64,000 nt of DNA, taken from assembly GCA_039105265.1 (NCBI GenBank), contig JAPFFF010000017.1, forward strand, positions 620,001-684,000. The letters are read 5' to 3'. A program made the position numbers and the translations under genes. The DNA comes from Tritrichomonas musculus (taxonomy: Eukaryota; Parabasalia; Tritrichomonadida; Tritrichomonadidae). Positions 44,719 through 53,129 of this stretch are shown here, piece by piece; the first letter of the stretch is position 1, and every line of letters begins with the position of its first letter. The notes beneath the pieces were generated by a model, which ran no database searches, was not told the origin of the DNA, and worked only from the letters and a program-made list of their open reading frames with translations.

Positions 44719-47349
44719 ATGTCTCTTAAAAAGTATTATGAACTTGAATCGGTTGTGCCCGACGTTCCAGAACTTTTGCTTGAGGGGTGCAGCCAAGATT
44801 CCGCTTTTTTACGTGAAAAGATCATCCAACAACAACGATTTTCTCTTTTAATGTTACTACTTCGAAAAAATGAATATCCAATTTCTCTTCTTCCATCAAA
44901 AGATCATTTTCTCAACTTGATACATTCTCCTCCAGAGGAAAGTTTATCTAATGTTACTCCACAGCAAGTTCAATTTATTTCGCTTCTAGTTGATTTTGTT
45001 ATCAAAAACCCAAACATACTGCTTAAGGCAATTCAATTTCAATATAAAAATAAAAAAAAGAGCAAACCAATTGCGCCTTCAATGAGTCGTTCGAATTCTT
45101 TAGCAAATACGACAAAAAGTGGACTTTTTAATAGCAATCACAGCTTTTCTATTAACAGTCATGGCCATAACAATAATCCTGGTCTAAATAACAGTGCAAA
45201 ATTAACAGAACATAATAAAGATTTATTTGATATGCTTTGCTTTTCGACAATTCCAGCTTTTTTTGGGCATTTTTCAAGCAGCGAGCATTTGTTTTATTCT
45301 TTTCCTTTCTTTTGCAATCTTGTCGGTACTCTTGACGAAGAAATTATTGATACAGTTCTTATTCCTTACTATTGTAATGGATGTACATTTAGATTTATTG
45401 AATCAGTTTATGCTCAGTTTGGGAAACCTTTTTGTCATGATGTTAGGCTGGATTCTCAGCAAGTTCAATACGATGTTCTAAAAAAATATATAAAGCCTCT
45501 CTTAGCTTCAATAACACAATCATATCCATTGTTGCCTCATACTCATCAGTTTCTTCTTAAATTTATGCAGAAGCGAGGACGAGATAAAAATCGTTTATTG
45601 AATTTTTTTATTAATCATTTTTTAATGCGTCAATTATTAAGATATGTAAATGGTACTCCATTTACATTACATTTTATGCAATTAAAGGAATTTGTTATAT
45701 TAATTCGAAATGATTTAACACCTTTCTATTCAATCATGGATGTCATGAACTCACCTTCATTTTTTGAAGTTCCATCTGCCTTTACAGTTTTTAATGATCT
45801 TTATTCTCAAATTCTTCTCACCCCAATTGATGTTCATGTAATGATGGCTGCATTAGCTCAAGTAAATGAACTTCCTAAAAACGTGCAAATGTTTAAAAAC
45901 CAACTTTACTTGAAAAATCTTAATTTAACCCCTTTTTGGGTTAAACTTTACTCAAAGAAGTCATCTCAAATAGACTCTAGTTTCAACTGGCGACAACTTG
46001 TTTTTTCTTTTGATGGCGACAAAGTTTTTATAAAAAAGAAAACCGAGGATATAACAAAGCAAAAATCAAATGTTGATTTTGTTTCTGAATTAGAAAACAA
46101 AATCAGCAGTAATAATAAAGAAGTTATACTAAATAATGACAATTCAAGCGATAGTAATAATGCAATTGCAACAAATAAAAATGATAAAGTTGAAATTAGT
46201 AATGCAGATATAGAAAATGATGAACAGGTCCAGGCATTTGAGCGCATGTACAGACAATTGAAATCGCATTGTGAATATGATCAAATGAGTTGCATAAATT
46301 TTCTTCTTGGCAATTGCTTCTTATTAGAAGATAAAATGAAATCGGCAGCTATCAAAAAAAATCTTGGTACTATTAAATATGATATGTTTTTCAAATATGT
46401 TGTTAAAAAAGAAATGGAAGATCTTGTCGGCCGGTCTAGAACATTTGAAAGTTATCTTGTCCACTCTTTAGCTCTCCGCAACTTGAAAGATTGGCATCTT
46501 ATGGTAGAATCGAGTTACATCACCACAATCATGCCTATTATGCAAGAGAATCTTGAAATCAAATTAAAAAGTAAACAAATATTCAATTCAATTTCAAAGC
46601 AAATACAACAGCACCAGCACAGTCAGCTCAGCTCAAGCAATGACTTCAATTCGAATTCTAATTCTACTAATCTTGCCAATTCAATTGAGAACCTGATTTC
46701 TACCTCAATGGGAAATAATGTTAATATTCCATTAATTCGGCAACTATTATTAATGATGATTGTTCAAAAGTTTTTACATATAATTCTTCCAAATAATATG
46801 CTAAAACGATTGCAAAACATGGAAAAAATGTGGATTACACATTTAATGCAAACAAGAGAAACCATCATTCTTCCTGAGCCTTTTAGAAATAGCAAAGGCA
46901 ACCAAACAACAGCTCTCATGTTTAACAGGAGACTTTGGTCTGCTATTGAGCATCTTTGCAGCTTAAAACAAGTAAAATTTGAATGGTCATTGAATCTCAT
47001 TCTAGATACCTTAAGTCAGCTTGATGAAATTAACAATGCTGTTTCTCTTCTTGCCACAAATAATGACAAAGATAATTCAAAGACTTTCATTAATTCACAA
47101 AATGAAAATAGCGTTGTTCAATTTGCTCTTGCTTTTTGTGACACTCCTTTACTCATTTCTAGATTTGTTATTATTAATATTTTTGTTGTTAAGCAAAAAT
47201 CAATTAATAATGTGATGACAAACGAGAACAAAGATTTACTTCTTTGGTCTGGACTCGAATCTTCAATTTTGAAACTTCTTTCCAAGAATGAAAAATTGTT
47301 GACAAGCTTTCTTGCTTTTCAAGAAGAACTTAACTTCTATCAAATATAG
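44719..47349 (+). CDS. Large protein of unknown function
   Basis: An 876-residue protein; start taken at ATG 44,719 (MSLKKYYELESVVPDV), as the upstream frame contains only TTG. Regions ~1-110 and ~165-410 are well-structured and helix-rich, with Phe/Cys-rich segments (FSTIPAFFGHFSSSEHLFYS; YYCNGCTFRFIESVYAQF). They are joined by Ser/Asn-rich linkers (~112-165, ~455-500 and ~640-665). The C-terminal third is again helical. No transmembrane span or signal peptide. I considered RasGAP-like and VPS9-like domains because of the helical layout but found none of their signature residues. Real gene by length and codon pattern; role unknown. Confidence 0.8.
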   Translation: MSLKKYYELESVVPDVPELLLEGCSQDSAFLREKIIQQQRFSLLMLLLRKNEYPISLLPSKDHFLNLIHSPPEESLSNVTPQQVQFISLLVDFVIKNPNILLKAIQFQYKNKKKSKPIAPSMSRSNSLANTTKSGLFNSNHSFSINSHGHNNNPGLNNSAKLTEHNKDLFDMLCFSTIPAFFGHFSSSEHLFYSFPFFCNLVGTLDEEIIDTVLIPYYCNGCTFRFIESVYAQFGKPFCHDVRLDSQQVQYDVLKKYIKPLLASITQSYPLLPHTHQFLLKFMQKRGRDKNRLLNFFINHFLMRQLLRYVNGTPFTLHFMQLKEFVILIRNDLTPFYSIMDVMNSPSFFEVPSAFTVFNDLYSQILLTPIDVHVMMAALAQVNELPKNVQMFKNQLYLKNLNLTPFWVKLYSKKSSQIDSSFNWRQLVFSFDGDKVFIKKKTEDITKQKSNVDFVSELENKISSNNKEVILNNDNSSDSNNAIATNKNDKVEISNADIENDEQVQAFERMYRQLKSHCEYDQMSCINFLLGNCFLLEDKMKSAAIKKNLGTIKYDMFFKYVVKKEMEDLVGRSRTFESYLVHSLALRNLKDWHLMVESSYITTIMPIMQENLEIKLKSKQIFNSISKQIQQHQHSQLSSSNDFNSNSNSTNLANSIENLISTSMGNNVNIPLIRQLLLMMIVQKFLHIILPNNMLKRLQNMEKMWITHLMQTRETIILPEPFRNSKGNQTTALMFNRRLWSAIEHLCSLKQVKFEWSLNLILDTLSQLDEINNAVSLLATNNDKDNSKTFINSQNENSVVQFALAFCDTPLLISRFVIINIFVVKQKSINNVMTNENKDLLLWSGLESSILKLLSKNEKLLTSFLAFQEELNFYQI

Positions 47350-47821
47350 TATTATTATTATTATTATTATTTATTAATATTATATGTTGTATATTATGTA
47401 AATTAATATAATAGATCTTTATTTATTTATTCATTTATTTTACAAATCATTATTTATATTACCCTTTGGATGCAATAGGAAATTATTAAAAATAACGGGA
47501 AAAAAAAACCTATTTTTAAATATTAACTATATTATGGGATAATTGCTGAAATGAAACAAGATTAGTTTAAACTTTTCAAACAAATAATATCGGAGTTTTT
47601 TAGTATGATGAAAAAAGCAAAACTTATGTCAAATAAGGAAACAATTTTAATATTCCAAGATGAGCTTAAGCAAATTTAAAATTGATTTTTTTATTGGTCG
47701 GATATATTGAAAAAGTTTAAAGATTAAACAAAAAGATTTTCAACTATTTTATTTATAAATAAAAGAAATATATTTCATTATTAAATGACTAATAAGAACA
47801 CTAAATGCAAAATCATTGAAT
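47350..47821. other. Convergent 3' spacer
   Basis: 472 bp of AT-rich DNA between two gene ends, beginning with a short (TTA)n run (47,350-47,372). No gene. Confidence 0.5.
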
Positions 47822-50644
47822 TTATAAATTCGGGAACTCTTTGATGAAATTTTCAAAAGTTTCGCCGAATTTCTGATTCATTGGTTGCTTCACTATTACT
47901 TGAATAAGATCGCATACACTCATGCACATTAGAGGATGCGCTAAGAAATCTAAATCATCGTAGAAAATGCTTTCTCTGATTAAAGCAAAAGTTGAACTTG
48001 GCTTATCTGGGTTTTGCTTTTTTTTATTTTGAAAATTCTCCTTTAATTTAACTACCATTTTGTATAGTAAAATCTGTGCCATTTGAATAGCTCCTTTATG
48101 ATCACTTAGTAAAAAATATAATAAAATAATTAATTTTTGATGCAATTCGTCAGATTGCGAAAAATATTTTTCCTGAATAGATTCATACAAGAGGCGAAGG
48201 AAAATATAGACTTCATTTTTTTCTTTGCTAATTCGAAGACTTGTTATTAGCATTTGGATTGCATCTTTTCCTAAACTTAAAGCTACTCGTGCAAAAATAA
48301 TTCCAATATAAAGGCCACACATAATCCATCTTCCATCACCATAATCTTCTTCTTCTTCTTCATTAATATTATTATTAGATTCCTTTTTCATCACAGAATT
48401 ATAAAAAATCCTCAATAATTTTTTGACAATACTAATAACCATCTCGTTCGGATATACGTTATATTTGTTTATGATGACGAAAGAAAACTCATAAATAAAT
48501 GATTGAATTAAATTATAGTCATCCTGATTGCAGAGCACAAAACAAAAATCATCTAGTTTTTCAAGTTTTCCGTTTTTGATAAAAATTTTCAATATGCTGT
48601 CAATTATATCTACTTTTAGGTTACATATTATTTTATAGTCGTTATAATACATTTGATAAACAAAATTGATAAATTCGATATAATTTGGATCTTCTGGATA
48701 ATAAATGTTGCTAAAAGCCATTGCAAAAATGCTAAATCCGCAATCAATAAATTCTTGATCTGAAAAAAAAAGCATGCATAGTTGTGAAATATTTTGACAG
48801 ATCTCAGGGAAAAATAAGCAGTAATTAGACATATTGACAATAAATTCATCTTTTCTAAAACGGCTAACATATTGTTTAATATCCCCTCCTGCAAAAAAAT
48901 GGAAAATTTCTGCAAACTTTTGTATAGTTTTAAATTCATATCTTAGATAAGAAAATAAGTGAGGCAAAATATTACCAAATAAGTTAGCAGCTTCTTGTTT
49001 AAAAGCAGAAACAACAGAATCATTAAAAAAGAAAATGCTTGAACTTAAAAATCGTCTAATATTTGGATCATTGTTTTCATAAGCATTTATGTTGCTAACT
49101 GAAAAAATACTATCTTTTGATATGTACATTGACATTAGTTCATCAATAAGCTCAATCCGATTGTCACCAGCATTTAATTGTAAAATTACTGGTAATGTTT
49201 TACAAAAAAGAGCCGCATATATATCGGGATCAATTAATTCACGAGGAGTTCTAATGGCAAGACTAAAAGCGCAAAGTGTTAAAACAGGATTATTACTATT
49301 TATCATCGTACCTATATATGTTTTTAAATTAAATTCGCATAAAAAAGAGTAAAAAATATTTTGTGATTTTCCTTGATATTCTACTATGAGTTGGCAGAAA
49401 TCAAGAAGTGAATATAGCAAAATTGGATGGTCAAAGCATTCAAATTGTTTGGGGTCGAAGGGAAATGCATAATTATACATTTGTACTGATGCACAAATAA
49501 AAAATCGAATTATTGCAAAATTTGTTAGCAAAGATTGATTCATTACCGAAAAGCAAAAGTTTAAATCATACCTTAATATTTCATCTTTGATATCATTTGG
49601 TAGACAGCAATGATAAAGCATTACACGATTTTGTAAATCATTTAGCGTCTCAATATTATCTATAAAGTCTCTTGGGTCTATCCTTTCATCTGGTGGTGTA
49701 TTATCTTCATCTGTATAAAAGTCACTATCTCCAATAAATTTGGCATAAAACGCATATGCGCTATTTTCTAATAAATTGAGTTGTTTTTGGCCAATAGCCA
49801 GTATGGGAAATAGTTTTTCAAATGGAATAACTATTTGCATTCTTTCAAAAATATCAATTAAATAGTAAGCTGTTGTTGTATAAACGTAATCTTCTGGATC
49901 AAGTGGACATTTTGAGATGATGGTATCAAGAATTTCAGAATTTTTTCGAAATAATGCTTCAGATGATCCTTCAATTTCTAAAACATCGAGAATATGTTTA
50001 TTGATGAAGAATAAAAGATATTCAAACATTGGAAAATTATTTTCATTTACAGGATAACTTAAAAGCAATGTTAAAATATTTTTTTCGTCTTGTTTGATTA
50101 ATTCGGGTTTCGTGAACGGAGTAAAATTGATTTGAAGAATAATTGTTTCCAATGCCATTTTCTTATATTCGATTGGAAGATCTTCTCTATTAACAAGAAT
50201 TTGATAAATAATTTGAATAATTGTTTCATCTCTTATTTGGCGAATTCTAACAAATTCATAAAAGCATAAAATAAGGCCAATAAAAGGGTTTATCAGTTCT
50301 TGGCTTTGAATTTGTTGATAAAAAGATGGAAATACATCTTTACATAAAAACTGGTGATTGCTAGAAAGTACAATAAACTGAGCTATTAATTTTTGAAATT
50401 TTTCGTCTGATAATAAATAGAAAAAATGAGGTATCATTTGTGGATCAATATTAATTTCAAATTTAATAAGTGCAGCAATACCAAGTATTCTAGATTGGTA
50501 AGAAAATTTGTCTGAAAGCACAATATTAAAAAGGCTATTCAAAAATTCAGGATTTGTTAAGTTATTACTAAATTCTTGCCAAATTGAGCTTGTTGGATCA
50601 CTAGTTTGAAGAGATCGAAGACCTTTTTCAACTTGTTCTTCCAT
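47822..50644 (-). CDS. Importin-beta/exportin-type karyopherin
   Basis: A 940-residue all-helical HEAT-repeat protein; start taken at ATG 50,642-50,644 (MEEQVEKGLRSLQTSD), since the frame upstream offers only a TTG. The N-terminal ~110 residues have the layout of the importin-beta N-terminal (Ran-binding) domain: an initial helix, then SIWQEFSNNLTNPEFLNSLF and SYQSRILGIAALIKFEI. An acidic loop (NINEEEEEDYGDGRW, ~745-760) interrupts the C-terminal repeats, as in importin-7/8/9-type carriers. It should ferry cargo through nuclear pores under Ran control; the cargo class cannot be told. Length is typical (850-1100). Confidence 0.72.
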   Translation of the reverse strand: MEEQVEKGLRSLQTSDPTSSIWQEFSNNLTNPEFLNSLFNIVLSDKFSYQSRILGIAALIKFEINIDPQMIPHFFYLLSDEKFQKLIAQFIVLSSNHQFLCKDVFPSFYQQIQSQELINPFIGLILCFYEFVRIRQIRDETIIQIIYQILVNREDLPIEYKKMALETIILQINFTPFTKPELIKQDEKNILTLLLSYPVNENNFPMFEYLLFFINKHILDVLEIEGSSEALFRKNSEILDTIISKCPLDPEDYVYTTTAYYLIDIFERMQIVIPFEKLFPILAIGQKQLNLLENSAYAFYAKFIGDSDFYTDEDNTPPDERIDPRDFIDNIETLNDLQNRVMLYHCCLPNDIKDEILRYDLNFCFSVMNQSLLTNFAIIRFFICASVQMYNYAFPFDPKQFECFDHPILLYSLLDFCQLIVEYQGKSQNIFYSFLCEFNLKTYIGTMINSNNPVLTLCAFSLAIRTPRELIDPDIYAALFCKTLPVILQLNAGDNRIELIDELMSMYISKDSIFSVSNINAYENNDPNIRRFLSSSIFFFNDSVVSAFKQEAANLFGNILPHLFSYLRYEFKTIQKFAEIFHFFAGGDIKQYVSRFRKDEFIVNMSNYCLFFPEICQNISQLCMLFFSDQEFIDCGFSIFAMAFSNIYYPEDPNYIEFINFVYQMYYNDYKIICNLKVDIIDSILKIFIKNGKLEKLDDFCFVLCNQDDYNLIQSFIYEFSFVIINKYNVYPNEMVISIVKKLLRIFYNSVMKKESNNNINEEEEEDYGDGRWIMCGLYIGIIFARVALSLGKDAIQMLITSLRISKEKNEVYIFLRLLYESIQEKYFSQSDELHQKLIILLYFLLSDHKGAIQMAQILLYKMVVKLKENFQNKKKQNPDKPSSTFALIRESIFYDDLDFLAHPLMCMSVCDLIQVIVKQPMNQKFGETFENFIKEFPNL

Positions 50645-51151
50645 GTTTTTTATTTGGAAGGGAACTTCACTGTTCAATTTTTTTGTGAATTTAATTGTTC
50701 ACATGGCAAATATTTCTTATAAATCTTTGAAATATTTTTCCACTTTTTGGTATATTTATTAGAAAAGTTGATAAGGAATGTCACTTTTTAATTGAAAATA
50801 GATGATAAAAGGATTGAATAAATTTTTTATGATTAAATAATTTTTTAAGGGTAAGCTTTGAACAAACTTAAGTCAAAATTTGATAATTTTATTTGTTTTT
50901 CTCTTTATTCAATTTTGAAAAGAGGCATGTCAACCAAAATTCTACTCGATAAATTTTTTTGAAAATGATAATATAAGATTTAAATGATGTATATTAAAAC
51001 TTTTCCTCTTGAGCAAACGAAAACTTCTATACAGTTTTTAGTTTTCATTCAAATCATCATTTTTAACTCAATATCTTAAATTCAAAAAGTAGATATATTC
51101 AAATTTGATATATTGAAAAATGAATTCTCTTTCATTTTTGATAAGATCATG

Positions 51152-51247
51152 ATTGAATACCATTTCAATTTGAGAGAATTTCTATTGAATAGCTTTTCAA
51201 TTTGAGAGAAGGTTAATTGAATATTCTTTCAATTTGAGAAGAATAAA
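51152..51247. repeat. 32-bp tandem repeat, three units
   Basis: Units begin ATTGAATA at 51,152, 51,184 and 51,216 and each contains TTTCAATTTGAGA. Confidence 0.88.
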
Positions 51248-51503
51248 TAAGTTTTATTTATAACTTGGAAATTGAATTATCAAAAATTTATTTTATGATA
51301 TAAATATACTTAGATATTAATTATAAATTAATAAAAGTAATTATATTTGCATGTCACAAAAAATTTAAAATAAATATTTTAAAATATTTTATTTCGTTTT
51401 TACAAAGTAGGTAAAATCATTATTTGATTTATAATAAAGAAGTATATAATTTTTATTAATCAACAAAATAAATTTCTGCTCGAATATTCTCAAATATTTA
51501 TTT

Positions 51504-51598
51504 AAAATATAATTATTTGAAAAAGTTCGATCGGAAAAACCAAAAATGATTTATTTCAAAATTTTTTTTATATATTTTTAAAGTAAAATGAAATGAAT
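51504..51598. repeat. Dispersed repeat, left copy of inverted pair
   Basis: About 95 bp containing TTGAAAAAGTTCGATCGGAA. The inverse occurs at 57,202-57,297 with roughly nine in ten bases the same by eye. The pair flanks the surface-protein gene. Confidence 0.85.
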
Positions 51599-52400
51599 TT
51601 ATCATAAGTTCTATAAATCCTCTAAAAATCATATTTTGAGCACTAATTATATTTTATTTTTTCAATGAACTATCAATTGAATTGAAAGTATAATATTAGT
51701 GTATATTGAAACGTATAAAAGAAAATCCCAATATAATTATTAGAATGGCTGTTTTATTTTGATTAAAAAATGAAATATGATTAGTATCACAGCTATTTGA
51801 AAATAAGACGTTTTATGTTTAGATATTTAAAGAACGTATAGAGTAATCAAAAAAACCATTAGTAATTTGTTAATATTATTAAGTTATAAATGTAAAGAAT
51901 CTTGGATCTTATATTTCTATAGAGTGGATAAAATAAAAAATCAAGTTTGATGTTTTTTACCTAAAAACTATTAATTTTAATGTACAAACTAAATAATTGG
52001 ACTCCAGAGATCATAAATACATTCTTCTTTTTTATATTAATCTTTTATAACTGGACTTATCTTATTTTCTACTTTCACTTTTTGAGAGCTTTTTTTTGGT
52101 TGATATGCCTCTTTTTGAAAGATAAAAAAATAAATTATATTCAATTTATAGAAGGACTCAAAATTGATTTCCTAAAAAGTCGAGACTAAATTTTCAATTC
52201 CAGAAGTTAAAACTTAAAATCCATATTTAAAAAAGATATTTCCAAATTTGTTGGTGTAAAATGTCATTTTAATTTTTTATTTCCAAAAATTTAAGACCAA
52301 ATTCCAATTGAAATATTTTTAAATCTGAAAATCTTTGAGTAAAAAGACATTAAAATGTCCCAATCTCTGAAATTTTATGAACAATAATAATTTTTCAGGA

Positions 52401-52490
52401 ATATACATACCAGTGATCACCACAGAGCTGCGCGAAGCCGAGTCGGGTTCCTTGATTTGCTGGATGAATCGGGAAGCTATATGAACTATG
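52401..52490 (+). ncRNA. Possible U1-like small nuclear RNA
   Basis: A G+C-rich ~90-base island in an AT desert. It contains ATACATACC (52,403-52,411), exactly complementary to a GGTATGT-type 5' splice site as used in trichomonads; U1 RNAs start AUAC(U)UACC. Next, CAGU-GAUCACCACAGA-GCUG can form a hairpin whose loop begins GAUCAC, as in the U1-70K-binding loop. GATTTGCTGG (52,454-52,463) resembles the U1 Sm site. Against it: the RNA would be short, and another hairpin (GGTTCC...GGAAGC) would cover the Sm-like site. No protein frame. Tentative. Confidence 0.25.
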
Positions 52491-53129
52491 TAATTATGTA
52501 TTCAGCATAAATTGAAAAAAAAGTATAAAAAAGTATTCAAAAAGTTAAAAAGTTTTCAAAAAGTGGTGTCGAAATACGATTCCCCTTAAATAGCCTGGCT
52601 AATAAAATTTGTGTAAGCTCTGAGAATTTTCACAAATTTTGAATTATCTTAACAAATTTGAGAGTTAAACTTTTTTAGAGGAATCTTCTGAAATATTGAA
52701 ACTTTTTTAGAGTAATCTTTTTATTTTTTGAAAGGAGATCTAATATATTCAAAATTCTAATAATAAATAATTATATGCATTTGATAATTTATTAAATTGT
52801 TATTATATTATTAAATGAAAATAAATATATATTTAATTATTGAATTTATCAATAATCTAGCAAGATATAAATATTTGATATTTTTTCTTTCAATTCAATT
52901 TCAAGAAACCAAATTTGTATTAACTCATAGAAATGCCCATCCTACCCTTAAACAAACAACTTTGTTGTTTCATTATCTTTAAAAAAAAATTTTAAAGACT
53001 CAAATATAATGGAGTAAATAGTTATATTAATAATAATAATGTATTATAATAAATAAAAACATTGAAAAATCTAATATTTTTTAGTATAATCAATTTTTTT
53101 CATGAGTATATTATTATTATTTTTTAATA

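Larger units (their letters stand above)
50645..53129. other. Gene-poor AT-rich DNA with repeats and a possible small RNA
   Basis: Contains three 32-bp tandem repeats (51,152-51,247), one arm of a 95-bp inverted repeat pair (51,504-51,598) and a G+C-rich island at 52,400-52,490 described separately. Small frames such as 51,980-52,189 are T-rich artefacts. Confidence 0.5.

Noticed and set aside
44719-47349. RasGAP or VPS9 domain in the 876-residue protein
   Set aside because: General helical look only; the RasGAP Arg-finger/FLR region and the VPS9 signature residues are not found.
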